From: Chitinophagaceae bacterium
GTDB taxonomy: Bacteria > Bacteroidota > Bacteroidia > Chitinophagales > Chitinophagaceae
Length of the DNA: 64,000 bases
Direction of reading: 5' to 3'
Assembly: GCA_024707305.1 (NCBI GenBank)
Contig: JANPZZ010000009.1
Coordinates: 62,001 to 126,000 of the forward strand
The translations under genes and the position numbers were made by a program. Every line of letters starts with the position of its first letter. The first letter of the stretch is position 1. Shown here piece after piece: positions 29,776 to 38,135 of the stretch. The notes below the pieces were generated by a model. That model had not been told where the DNA came from. It searched no databases and saw only the letters and a list, made by a program, of their open reading frames with translations.

Positions 29776-31504
29776 ATGATACGCAAAATATTTTCACTGC
29801 TCGTTTTCCTGTCCTTGTTGTTGACAACAATGGCGCAAAATGCCGACCAGGTATTTAAAGCCGCAGGAAGCCCGGTAAATCCAAAAGTTCCCATTAGCTG
29901 GAACCGTTATAATGATCATGCCGGCATCACAGACATCTGTCGGAAGATTGCAAAAGCACATCCCGATCTGGCAAAGCTGGAGTCAATTGGTAAATCATAT
30001 GAAGGCCGTGATATATGGGTACTTACAGTTACCGATTTTAAATCAGGTAGTCCCGACCAGAAACCGGGAATGTATATTGATGGCAATATCCATAGTAATG
30101 AAGTACAGGGAGCTGAATTTGCATTATACACTGCCTGGTATCTAACTGAAACATTTCATGATACCCGCTTCATCAAAGAATTGCTGGCCGATAAAGTATT
30201 TTATATTGTTCCATCTATCAATCCTGATGGCCGCGACAGTTATTTTCATGCACCCAACACAGGCAGCTCACCACGCTCGGGTGTTATTCCTGTCGACAAC
30301 GACCGCGATGGTTTAGTGGATGAAGATGGTTACGACGACCTTGATGGCGACAATGAAATCCTGATGATGCGTCGTAAAAATCCACGAGGTCGTTACCGCG
30401 TTGATCCAACAGATCCACGCAGAATGATTCAGGTAGGTGTAGACGAAGTGGGCGAATATGAGTTATTAGGTTTGGAAGGAAAAGATAATGATGGTGACGG
30501 ACTGGTAAATGAAGATGGCTACACCTTTCAATATGATCCAAATCGGGACTGGGGATGGGGATGGCAACCAAACTATATCCAGGGCGGTGCATATAAATAT
30601 CCTTTCTCATTGCCAGAGAACCGCGCGGTAATGGAGTTTGTAATGAAACATCCGAACATCGCTGCCGCTCAGTCTTACCACAACGCAGGTGGTATGATTT
30701 TACGCGGTCCTGGTGATCCTACGGATCAGGTAACCTATAATCCTGCCGATGTGCGCGTTTATGATGCGATCGCACAAAAAGGCGAAGAATTGATTCCCGG
30801 TTATAAATACCTGGTTGTACACAAAGATTTGTATCCCGCATATGGCGGTGAGCTGGATTGGTTCTATGGTGGCCGCGGCGTTTATACTTATTCAAACGAA
30901 CTATGGACTCCCTTTTTATTCTTTAATAAACCCGCAACACGTGGCGCACAGGATGAAAGTTCGTTCCTGTTTGATCGCTGGCTTTTATTTAAAGATGCAT
31001 TTGTAGACTGGCATGAATTTGATCATCCACAATATGGAAAGATTGAAATCGGTGGATTTAAGAAAAACTTCGGTCGCGCGCATCCGGGATTTTTACTGGA
31101 AAGTGATGCGCACAGGAATATGTCGTTTACGATATATCATGCTTACCACACACCAAAACTTGTGATCGATTCACTACAGGAAACCAACCTGGGTGGTGGT
31201 TTGAAAAAAAATCACGGTTACCGTTTCGAATACACGTTTAATGCCTACCCATTCGAGCCATGACCTGAAATTTAAAATTGAACGTCCCGACTGGATCAGC
31301 ATCAGCGGACCACAGGTAGTTGCAGGCATGATTGTAAACAATGCCGATCTGAATATAAATACAGAACAAAAGAATAATCCTTCAACAATAGAAGTACCTA
31401 ATATTCCCGGACTGGGTCAGGTAAAAGTTGCATGGATCGTGAGTGGCAATGCGAAGTATACCATTTCAGTGGATAGTAAGAAAGGGGGGATGGTGAAGAG
31501 ATGA
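29776..31504 (+). CDS. M14 family zinc carboxypeptidase, one frameshift in the given sequence
   Basis: Exported peptidase, signal peptide ending near TTMAQNADQ. The zinc ligands are intact: His and Glu of NIHSNEVQGAE (near residue 110) and His in QSYHNAGG (near 300). The probable catalytic Glu lies in TYSNELWTPF. Acidic repeats resembling EF-hand or thrombospondin-3 loops (DNDRDGLVDEDG, KDNDGDGLVNEDG) are inserted in the catalytic domain. The frame stops at 31261 just after NAYPFEP, while the next frame carries HDLKFKIERPDWISISGPQ to 31504, a probable C-terminal beta domain. One base too many or two too few near 31250-31262 explains this. The corrected length is about 575 residues. The stop lies at the start of a heptamer array. 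It forms a pair with the inactive paralogue upstream. Confidence 0.88.
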
Positions 31505-31655
31505 TAGATGTCCGATGTCCGATGTCCGATGACCGATGACCGATGACCGATGATCGATGACCGATGTCTGATGTACGCTGCTAAAGCGAGATACACCTTA
31601 TATGGGATGAGTTTCCTGCATGCGAATAATCAACGGACATCGGTCATCGGTCATT
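31501..31655 (+). repeat. inverted pair of GATGACC-type heptamer arrays
   Basis: A direct array (31501-31575: gatgtcc, gatgacc, gatgatc units, about ten copies) begins in the last codons of the peptidase gene. A shorter array in the opposite orientation (31633-31655: acatcggtcatcggtcatt) follows after about 58 bases. Together they can fold as a long imperfect stem. Confidence 0.9.
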
Positions 31656-32033
31656 GTTTTGACACTCAACCCTTAACACGCTCCCGCTGCCATTTCCTGC
31701 ATTTACTGTCAGAAACGCTGACTAATTTTCAGTAATTTATTTTTTTCAGCTATGTATGTGGTAACCACATCGCTACGTATCATAGGTAGTTTTACTTGCG
31801 TGTAAAAGTTAGGATAAGCCGAATCCGGAAGGTACTTTTGTCCGGTCGATGCATCGTCTGATGCAGACTTCTTAACAGTGCAGCGTCCGGTAAATGAAAA
31901 GCCTCAATAACCGTACCCACCGGATGTTTCTAACCACTGAATTAACCCAATATTCTATCGTAAAACAGTTATCCATTTCACCTATGTGAAACCAGTGATC
32001 CATACCCCTCGGGTCGGCATTGTTTCAATTAAT
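31656..32033. other. intergenic region without a recognised gene
   Basis: 378 bases between the inverted heptamer array and the lytic transglycosylase ATG. No convincing ORF, tRNA, terminator or promoter could be named. A GTG at 31986 in frame with the next gene exists but gives a non-signal-like start. Confidence 0.5.
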
Positions 32034-32984
32034 ATGAAAACGATGTTGAACAGAAAACTGGTTTATTCGTTCTTTTTTACAGGCAGTACTTTGCTGGGTT
32101 CTTCCATGATGTCGTTTGCGACACCTAAGAAAGCTGTAGACAGTTTGCCTCGCAACGACAGCAGTCATTTCCGATTTGCTTTTGACAAACGTGAATTTGT
32201 ATTGACTGATTTTCCTGCCGGCTATTGCTGGGAACTCCCGGAGCTTCCAGCCAATAAAACGCGTGACGCATACGTAACGCAGTACATTTCCAGATACGGA
32301 AATACATTAACTATTATCCGCGGCCGGAGTGAATCCTTTTTCACTTTGATGGACACCGTATTTGCACGCTATGATGTACCTCGTGAGTTGAAATACCTCG
32401 CGGTTGTAGAGTCTGAACTGAATACAAAAGCACTTTCTAAAGCTGGTGCGCGCGGTACCTGGCAGTTGATGCCTGAAACTGCACGCATTCTCAAACTGCG
32501 TGTTAACGGTCATGTTGATGAGCGTACACACCTTTATAAAAGCACAGTGGCCGCCGCAAAATACCTGCGCGACCTGTATCGCTTATTCGACGACTGGTTG
32601 CTGACTGTTGCTGCTTATAACTGCGGCCCTGGCCCTGTATATAAAGCGATCCGCACTTCAGGCAGTCGCAACTTCTGGAAATTGCAGCACCTGCTTCCTG
32701 CGGAAACAAGAGGACACGTGAAAAAATTTATAGGCACGCATTATTTCTTCGAAGGAAAAGGAAGTGTGGTTACACTTACAAAAGCTGAGCGCACACACTA
32801 CGGAAATCAGTTGCAGGAATTTGTAGCTAAACACAACCTATTGTTGAAAGATATTAACAAGACTCCCGTTCCGCTCAACGGGGACGAGTCGGAAGATAAA
32901 CCTGAATATGTTGTTCGCAGCAATGCTGAATTGCATTTAGGGCATGAACAACAACAGGGGTTAAAAAGTATTGTGGACGAGTAA
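32034..32984 (+). CDS. lytic murein transglycosylase (SLT/MltD-like)
   Basis: 316 residues from ATG 32034 (MKTMLNRKLVYSFFFTGS), chosen over GTG 31986 because it gives a proper signal peptide ending near MSFATPKK. The soluble lytic transglycosylase domain covers about 105-250, with the catalytic Glu in VVESELN, followed by SKAGARGTWQLMPETA and AAYNCGPG. No LysM repeats follow, unlike full MltD. It should cleave peptidoglycan in the periplasm. A terminator lies 17 bases downstream. Confidence 0.9.
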   Translation: MKTMLNRKLVYSFFFTGSTLLGSSMMSFATPKKAVDSLPRNDSSHFRFAFDKREFVLTDFPAGYCWELPELPANKTRDAYVTQYISRYGNTLTIIRGRSESFFTLMDTVFARYDVPRELKYLAVVESELNTKALSKAGARGTWQLMPETARILKLRVNGHVDERTHLYKSTVAAAKYLRDLYRLFDDWLLTVAAYNCGPGPVYKAIRTSGSRNFWKLQHLLPAETRGHVKKFIGTHYFFEGKGSVVTLTKAERTHYGNQLQEFVAKHNLLLKDINKTPVPLNGDESEDKPEYVVRSNAELHLGHEQQQGLKSIVDE

Positions 32985-33000
32985 TTTTTGAAATCGACAT

Positions 33001-33030
33001 CCGGGGCCTTTCCAGGCCCTGGATCTTTTT
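33001..33030 (+). terminator. terminator after the lytic transglycosylase
   Basis: CCGGGGCCT (33001-33009) pairs with AGGCCCTGG (33014-33022, one G-U) around TTCC, then ATCTTTTTATTT. Confidence 0.8.
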
Positions 33031-33072
33031 ATTTATAAAGATGTTTCAGTCCATCGTTTAAGAATCTTCTCT

Positions 33073-33870
33073 TTAGTTTTTCCGTTTCCCCAAATGCATA
33101 ATTAATTTTACGCCGCTTGTGATGTAATTATCTTTTACATCGGGGTTTCCGCGTTGATCACCCGGGCCTGGAACATGGTTGTTGCCCGGAACCGGCGTCG
33201 CCCGGTTTGACATTTCCGCAGATTTAGGACCATACTCATTTCGCAGCCAGTCTGTGCGTACGTAGGTTGTACTAACATCATCCAGATAATCGGTAAACAG
33301 TAAGCGATAGCTCAATTCATAAGCGAGATCAAACTTTTCGTTTACTCTCCATTTCCAACCAATTCCTACGGGTAAACAGGCTTGTGTAAGTGAATATTTT
33401 TTTCGCTTGGGATATTGCGGCAGTCCCTGCCCTTCAGTATTCAATGGCTGTAGTCTCACTTTATTGCCTTCATTATCGAAAGCATAAGGATCGTGGCGAA
33501 ACACACCTACGCCCGCCATAATATAGGGGTAGGCATAAAACAATTCAGGTTCTACCAGATTGTATTCTGCAACGAGGCTCGCTTCCCAAACATTGTTATA
33601 AAAACTCAGGTTGCGATTTCGCAGATAGGGATCCTTATTATATTTATCACTACCAACAAGCCGCGTATAACTAATACCAGCCCTTAAAACAAGGTAATAG
33701 AATTCATATTTTATGTTCAGGTTAAATGTGGGGCGAATTGCACGCACATTTAACGCTTTCTGTGAAAGGTCACCATTATAAAGGGCTGCACCCGCTAAGA
33801 ATTCAGCCTGCCATTCCTGCGCATGGCTCGTCTGCACCAATACAGCGCACGCAATCAAAAATCGTTTCAT
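33073..33870 (-). CDS. outer-membrane-type protein, DUF6089-like
   Basis: 265 residues with a signal peptide (cleavage near SHAQEW). The start EWQAEFLAGAALYNGDLSQ and later strands (IKYEFYYLVLRAGISYTRLVGSD, LFYAYPYIMAGVGVF, FDLAYELSYRLLFTDYLDDV) match the DUF6089 family, an OmpA-like eight-strand barrel group specific to Bacteroidota. A proline/glycine-rich periplasmic or surface loop (PVPGNNHVPGPGDQRGNPDV) lies before the last strand. Function unknown. It is convergent with the transglycosylase gene. Confidence 0.75.
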   Translation of the reverse strand: MKRFLIACAVLVQTSHAQEWQAEFLAGAALYNGDLSQKALNVRAIRPTFNLNIKYEFYYLVLRAGISYTRLVGSDKYNKDPYLRNRNLSFYNNVWEASLVAEYNLVEPELFYAYPYIMAGVGVFRHDPYAFDNEGNKVRLQPLNTEGQGLPQYPKRKKYSLTQACLPVGIGWKWRVNEKFDLAYELSYRLLFTDYLDDVSTTYVRTDWLRNEYGPKSAEMSNRATPVPGNNHVPGPGDQRGNPDVKDNYITSGVKLIMHLGKRKN

Positions 33871-33955
33871 ACACTCACGGTTATATTTGCCTCAAGGGGT
33901 TACGTATGAAGATCAGCAGGGTACGGGGAAAATCAATAAGAAGGGAAAAGTAGGC

Positions 33956-33984
33956 AAAAAACGGACACCAAGCACAGGTGTCCG
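33956..33984 (-). terminator. terminator of the small ATPase-like gene
   Basis: CGGACACC (33962-33969) pairs with GGTGTCCG (33977-33984). On the minus strand the hairpin is followed by six T (33961-33956). Confidence 0.85.
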
Positions 33985-34056
33985 ATATAGAAGCAAATAT
34001 ACTGAATGTATTTATCTCACATTCAATGCATTATGCAATGTAAAGGAAGCGTGTGA

Positions 34057-34485
34057 TTAACAACCATCAGGGAAACAAAAGGAAATACGGGCCAACAGGC
34101 TTTTCTCTCCTTTTACAGAAAGATAACCACCGGCTTTGCGTGCAAGCGGTTCCACAGCACAGAGGCGGAACGCTAAAGCATAACCATTGTAGTTATTTCT
34201 TTCTTCAAATTCCACGGTGATGCTGTCACCAAATTTCTCGGCAAAAATGTGGATGCGGCCATTGTTTGCAACCAGCAACATCGACTCAAGAATTTCTTCA
34301 ATAACGGGACGAACGACAGATTCAGCAACGGCAGTAAAAAAGGCCGGCTCTATCTCATTCACCAGAATTGACTTGCTTTGGAGGGCCAGCGGTTGGGTTT
34401 CCAACAGCAACTGGTCCACCAAAGTAGTCAATGATGTTCCTGTAGTCAGGGCGACGGAGCCCTGGGTGTAAGTAACAGTTCTCAT
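34057..34485 (-). CDS. small stand-alone GHKL ATPase-like protein
   Basis: 142 residues, cytoplasmic, no signal or membrane segment. The layout resembles the ATP-binding half of a sensor kinase: a helix with VNEIEPAFFTAVAESVVRPVIEEILESMLL in the place of the N-box helix, then a strand NNGRIHIFAEKFGDSITVEFEERNN, then a glycine-bearing lid (LARKAGGYLSVKGEKSLLARISFCF). The usual Asn-box and DxGxG motif are degenerate, so ATP binding is doubtful. There is no histidine phosphotransfer domain. It could be an anti-sigma-like or kinase-interfering protein. The homology call is by eye and tentative. Both ends are well defined: own terminator downstream, 430-base gap upstream. Confidence 0.5.
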   Translation of the reverse strand: MRTVTYTQGSVALTTGTSLTTLVDQLLLETQPLALQSKSILVNEIEPAFFTAVAESVVRPVIEEILESMLLVANNGRIHIFAEKFGDSITVEFEERNNYNGYALAFRLCAVEPLARKAGGYLSVKGEKSLLARISFCFPDGC

Positions 34486-34868
34486 AGTGTAGGCTTCTTT
34501 AGGCTTTAAAAGGGTTGGATCGGATGGTGGTTTTAAAAGAATACGGATAGCTCATTTTTCAAGGGATTGAGATCTTGGGTTTTTTCAGGGAACTCAGATA
34601 AAAAACGGGCTTTTTCAACATGTAAAATCTGACACGAAGTAACTGACTATCTATTGTCTTTTAAATAGAAGACTTGATGATTCTGACATCCTTTAAAACA
34701 CTACAGCCGAATAAAAATTTACCTACAACATCTAAGAGTTTCTAGAAAAAGAACGGGAAAACACGGCTTATTAGTTTCGTATCTTTTCGACTTATACCAA
34801 TTACATTGAATTCGACTTCTATAGGCCTTTCTTTTAATTTAATCGGGGGAAATTGTCGTTAAAAGAAA
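34486..34868. other. intergenic region without a recognised gene
   Basis: About 380 AT-rich bases upstream of the small ATPase-like gene. No ORF of note, no tRNA and no clear TAnnTTTG box was found on either strand. It presumably holds the promoter of the minus-strand gene at 34485. Confidence 0.5.
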
Positions 34869-34888
34869 CGGGCCCGATATCGGGCCCG
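34869..34888 (-). terminator. palindromic terminator of the DUF6515-like gene
   Basis: CGGGCCCGATATCGGGCCCG is a perfect 20-base palindrome 28 bases after the stop of the minus-strand gene and is followed on that strand by TTTCTTTT. Confidence 0.85.
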
Positions 34889-34915
34889 CCATCATTACAT
34901 TTCCTAAAATTTGCG

Positions 34916-35674
34916 CTATTTTCCTACCACTTCATACAACAATTTATTACCATCAATTACTTCTTTATAATAAAATCCTGATGGTGACAAATAGAGCTTT
35001 TCGCCTTTTAGTACGATTTCCTTTGAATCGGCTGGCAGTGTTTCAAAGCGGTCGCCCATACGAGGGCCTGCAGGCAAACGTTCTTCAACCTCTCCCCCAT
35101 CTCCCTCACGGAAGTCACGAGGTTCTGATGTTGTATTTAACACGCCATCTGTGCCCACTACTTTATAGTAAAGTTCATTTTCGGAAGAAATGAGTTCTTC
35201 ATAGAAGGTACCGCCATACTCGTAATACTTTTGCCCGTTGATCACGGTTACTTTCGCACCGGGAGGAAGGCGAGCGATCTCCGCACCCAGTGGTGGCGCC
35301 ACCACTTCATACTGGCGATCCGGACCGGAGCGATAATAAATCCCATTGTAATAATAATAAGGATCTGGTCCCACATACACACGACGATAACCCGGAGGCA
35401 GCGTTGCGATGCGTATGCCTACAGGTGGTAATACCAGGCTGAATACCGAACCATAAGGACGATAAAAATATCCTTGCTGATAACGATACCTGTACCCTCC
35501 AAATTGAATAGAAACAAATGGCCTGTTGACCATAAATGCACGTGCTGGCGCATAACGTGGATAATATCCCCGGTAGTTGCGCGGATAACGCCCACGCTGC
35601 GCGAGAAGATCACCCGAAATAAGAATCATTCCCACCAGCATGACAATTGCTATTGAGTAGTTTTTACGGCTCAT
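34916..35674 (-). CDS. secreted Tyr/Pro/Arg-rich protein, DUF6515-like
   Basis: 252 residues with a signal peptide ending at LLAQRGRYP. The mature N-terminal third is extremely rich in Tyr, Arg and Pro (RYPRNYRGYYPRYAPARAF). Then come repeated short beta units built around LPPG and YYxxGxYY (IATLPPGYRRVYVG, DPYYYYNGIYY, IARLPPGAKVTVINGQKYY, YYEYGGTFYEE). The pattern repeats in the C-terminal part with LPADSKEIVLKGEKLYLSP. This matches the DUF6515 type found widely in Bacteroidota envelopes. Function is unknown; a periplasmic or surface structural role is a guess. Confidence 0.7.
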   Translation of the reverse strand: MSRKNYSIAIVMLVGMILISGDLLAQRGRYPRNYRGYYPRYAPARAFMVNRPFVSIQFGGYRYRYQQGYFYRPYGSVFSLVLPPVGIRIATLPPGYRRVYVGPDPYYYYNGIYYRSGPDRQYEVVAPPLGAEIARLPPGAKVTVINGQKYYEYGGTFYEELISSENELYYKVVGTDGVLNTTSEPRDFREGDGGEVEERLPAGPRMGDRFETLPADSKEIVLKGEKLYLSPSGFYYKEVIDGNKLLYEVVGK

Positions 35675-35818
35675 AAAGAGATGTTTTGTTGAATAAAATT
35701 AGTGGACTCCGCCGCGCGCAAAAAGTTAAAAAGCGAATCGTCTATTTATAATTGTTTAACGTTTCATATATGTTGTTTTAGGTTTTTGTTAGAAATCGAT
35801 TGGCGAGATTCGGAGAGG

Positions 35819-35851
35819 GATGAGCGATGACCGATGGCCGATGGCCGATGG
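35819..35851 (+). repeat. short GATGGCC-type heptamer array upstream of a lipoprotein gene
   Basis: Four or five units (gatgagc, gatgacc, gatggcc, gatggcc, gatgg) lie between the divergent DUF6515-like and lipoprotein genes. A small hairpin AAAGCCCCAATTTTGGGGGTT follows at 35856-35876. Confidence 0.75.
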
Positions 35852-35912
35852 TTGAAAGCCCCAATTTTGGGGGTTGAAAGTCTTACGCAATTATATTTTA
35901 AAAGTATATGCC

Positions 35913-36377
35913 ATGAAAAAACTTTACCTATTGCTTTTAACGACAACACTCCTTCTATCCGCCTGTAGCAAGGATTTTTTGAAAAGTTATGAAAATAGAA
36001 TTGACGGCGAATGGCGCCTTACAGATATCGATCGGCGTGGCATTGGAAGCAGCCGCCCTATGCCTTTGAAGGTGGGCGATCATTTTATTTTCGGAGAAGA
36101 CGGTTCAATGACATTTACCCGCACAACCGGTGAAGTATATGACGGCTCATGGGATATTAGTCGTGAATATATTCCCGGCGGATGCTATACCAACGAATAC
36201 GGCGACTATGTCTGCGATAGCCGGCGTGTGAAAACACTCAGTCTCGCAGGTATTGATTTCAACAATCAGGATTATTTCTCCATTCATTTTGATGAAATGG
36301 TTTTCACCGGCACCAATCGGTTTAAGGCGTTTATTTATGAAGGCGGGAAAACTTACATCTTCAGATTTCGACGTTAG
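35913..36377 (+). CDS. lipoprotein of unknown function
   Basis: 154 residues from ATG 35913 (MKKLYLLLLTTTLLLSACSK). The lipobox LSAC at the end of the hydrophobic stretch predicts lipidation of Cys19. An in-frame start at 35874 would spoil the signal and is rejected. The mature part begins KDFLKSYENRIDGEWRLTDI and shows a lipocalin-like or 'copper resistance/META-like' beta pattern (GEWRLTDIDRRG, FGEDGSMTFTRTTGEVYDGSW, KTYIFRFRR). In Bacteroidota such proteins with a DGEWRL/GxW signature are often listed as lipocalin-like. Function unknown. It is followed by CGGCAAA repeats. Confidence 0.7.
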   Translation: MKKLYLLLLTTTLLLSACSKDFLKSYENRIDGEWRLTDIDRRGIGSSRPMPLKVGDHFIFGEDGSMTFTRTTGEVYDGSWDISREYIPGGCYTNEYGDYVCDSRRVKTLSLAGIDFNNQDYFSIHFDEMVFTGTNRFKAFIYEGGKTYIFRFRR

Positions 36378-36378
36378 G

Positions 36379-36647
36379 GTCGGGAAACGGCAAACGGGAA
36401 ACGGGAAACGGCAAACGGCAAACGTGAAATATGTGAGGCGTGCGATGAAATATTTATCCGGATGCCTAATCTTCAGCATAAAAAATCTGCGGAATCTGTG
36501 CATAAATCAGCGTAAATCTGTGGGAAACCTTTTCGCATAGAAACGATCGTGGAGAATACATAGAAGAGCCAATCGTGAACGGCAAACGGGAAACGGGAAA
36601 CGTGAAGTACCATTTGCCGTTTCACGTTTGCCGTTTGCCGTTTCCCT
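36379..36647 (+). repeat. composite element: CGGCAAA heptamer arrays around a 104-bp core, with inverted end
   Basis: A direct array (36379-36430: cgggaaa, cggcaaa units) starts 2 bases after the lipoprotein stop. A 104-bp core (36446-36549) follows, then a second direct array (36573-36607), then an inverted array (36612-36647: ttgccgt, ttcacgt units) that ends 7 bases before the stop of the convergent nuclease gene. The last two can form a near-perfect stem. Confidence 0.9.
36446..36549 (+). repeat. 104-bp dispersed repeat, copy 1
   Basis: Aligns without gaps to 51805-51908, with about 10 mismatches by eye (about 90% identity). Includes the AATCTGCGGAATCTGTG and AAATCTGTGGGAAACC segments. 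Both copies are flanked by CGGCAAA-type heptamers. No ORF of note is shared. Confidence 0.9.
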
Positions 36648-36653
36648 CCTCGC

Positions 36654-37436
36654 TTAAAGCACCCGATTCAACAGCGTTGCCAATCGAACTCCGCCTTTCA
36701 ACAACTGTTCTTCCATCATTTTTACATACCTGAAATTATATTGATACCCGAGCTTCTCTTCCATTTTTGCAGAAGCATAGATTTGTTCAGCCATCAGGTG
36801 CGATTCATATAACCAGTCTTCTATTGTTCCGGCGCTCCATGCTTTCATTTGTTCTTCCGACGCGATATTGAGCAATCGTGCATATTCAGTATAACTGTAT
36901 TGCTGATTATCCAACAACCAGGTGTCCCAAAGTGAATGGAGATTTGTTTTTCTATCGAACCAATAAACTACTATGCGGTTGCCACCCAGATCATCGGCGT
37001 GACCTACATGTAAGGGTTGATGCAAATCGCCCACCAGATGAATCAAAAAACGCAATGCGACCTGGCGTTGCTCTTGCGAAAGACTCCGATCTTTTACCTG
37101 AGCCATCGTTTCATACAACTGAGAATACAGGTTCTTTCCGGGCAACTCTTTCAATGCCGCGATAAAATCCTCTTTACTTAAACCTGGCTTCACATTTACA
37201 TAATGCCAGGGCTCCGCATGCTTCCATGTTGTATCCGACTTAATAAAATCAGGCCAGTTGCTCCACCAGGCAAGGGTTTCTTTTCCAATAATTTTTTTTA
37301 ACTCCTTTTGAGCGCTTTTCTTCAGATTCATCTGGGCAATTTCAGCTACAATGCGATGACCAGTGAGCCCCCATGAAAAAGCAGAAACACTAACCGATAA
37401 AAATAATGCTACTAAAAAAATCCTCGACATATACAT
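36654..37436 (-). CDS. S1/P1-type nuclease
   Basis: 260 residues, exported (signal peptide ending near VSAFSWG). The zinc-dependent S1/P1 nuclease fold is clear. The N-terminal Trp of the mature protein (SWGLTGHRIVAEIA) and histidines in GHR, WHYVN, FLIHLVGDLHQPLH and an Asp in GDLHQPLHVGHADDLGGN bind the three zinc ions. ALxWWSNWPDFIKS carries a further ligand. It would degrade single-stranded DNA or RNA, or remove 3'-phosphates, in the periplasm or outside. It is convergent with the lipoprotein gene across the composite repeat element. Confidence 0.92.
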   Translation of the reverse strand: MYMSRIFLVALFLSVSVSAFSWGLTGHRIVAEIAQMNLKKSAQKELKKIIGKETLAWWSNWPDFIKSDTTWKHAEPWHYVNVKPGLSKEDFIAALKELPGKNLYSQLYETMAQVKDRSLSQEQRQVALRFLIHLVGDLHQPLHVGHADDLGGNRIVVYWFDRKTNLHSLWDTWLLDNQQYSYTEYARLLNIASEEQMKAWSAGTIEDWLYESHLMAEQIYASAKMEEKLGYQYNFRYVKMMEEQLLKGGVRLATLLNRVL

Positions 37437-37477
37437 TGATTTGTTTGGCTTTTATACAAGTTTATTGAATGCCCAAA

Positions 37478-37966
37478 TTAAGGGCGAATATTCTGGCTGG
37501 CTTCTTCAATCAGGCAGGTTGCCAGTTGTTGGATTTTATCCTGCTGCTCAGCTGTAAGCGTCACAACTTTTTCTTTTTTATCTGCATCGATAAAAATGAT
37601 CTGGTTTACTTTATTGGTAGAAAATCGTTTGAGCGTAATGTTTGGATTGGCCAGATTGCGAAATTTCAAATGCACATAGCCATCGCAATTCATACTACCG
37701 GTGTTGCGGTAAAACATGCGTGCTTTAATTCCTTCGAAATAAACATATACGTTAGAGCCGTCTGCAAAACATTTTCCATTTACAATAAAAAACAAATCAA
37801 TTTCCTTTCCATCAGATTCTATATTCAGGCGGGTATCCCCTGCCTGCATAAAACCGGTAGATAAAGTTGTAAGCTTTGTATAAGGATCCGTGTCCCGAAT
37901 CAGTGGACATTCCTGGGACAAGCTGGCAATGGGAATAAACAAAATAAGGAGAAACAGGTACTTCAT
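37478..37966 (-). CDS. secreted protein of unknown function
   Basis: 162 residues from ATG 37966 (MKYLFLLILFIPIASLSQEC); the longer in-frame extension to 38203 runs into the promoter region of the opposite gene and is rejected. The signal peptide ends near SLSQEC. Mature features are four cysteines, a beta-rich middle (LNIESDGKEIDLFFIVNGKC, VYVYFEGIKARMFYRNTG) and a charged C-terminal helix (EKVVTLTAEQQDKIQQLATCL). I do not recognise a family. It is divergent from the CHU_C surface protein, with 169 bases between the starts. Confidence 0.65.
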   Translation of the reverse strand: MKYLFLLILFIPIASLSQECPLIRDTDPYTKLTTLSTGFMQAGDTRLNIESDGKEIDLFFIVNGKCFADGSNVYVYFEGIKARMFYRNTGSMNCDGYVHLKFRNLANPNITLKRFSTNKVNQIIFIDADKKEKVVTLTAEQQDKIQQLATCLIEEASQNIRP

Positions 37967-38135
37967 GCGGTTCTGTTTAGGGTGTAAATTTAGCAAATGC
38001 AGGGTTGATTCAGCGGGTATCACTGAAAAAGGCTTTCCCGGACGGGAAAATGGCTTACCGTCTCCGTATTTCTGCCTTAAAATTCTTATATTCAATGTCC
38101 CTAAACCAACCAAACTTCCTGTACGGACGAAGCCC

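Noticed and set aside
34486-34868. Possible tRNA or riboswitch in the 380-base gap
   Set aside because: No cloverleaf, T-loop sequence or known aptamer motif could be found by eye.
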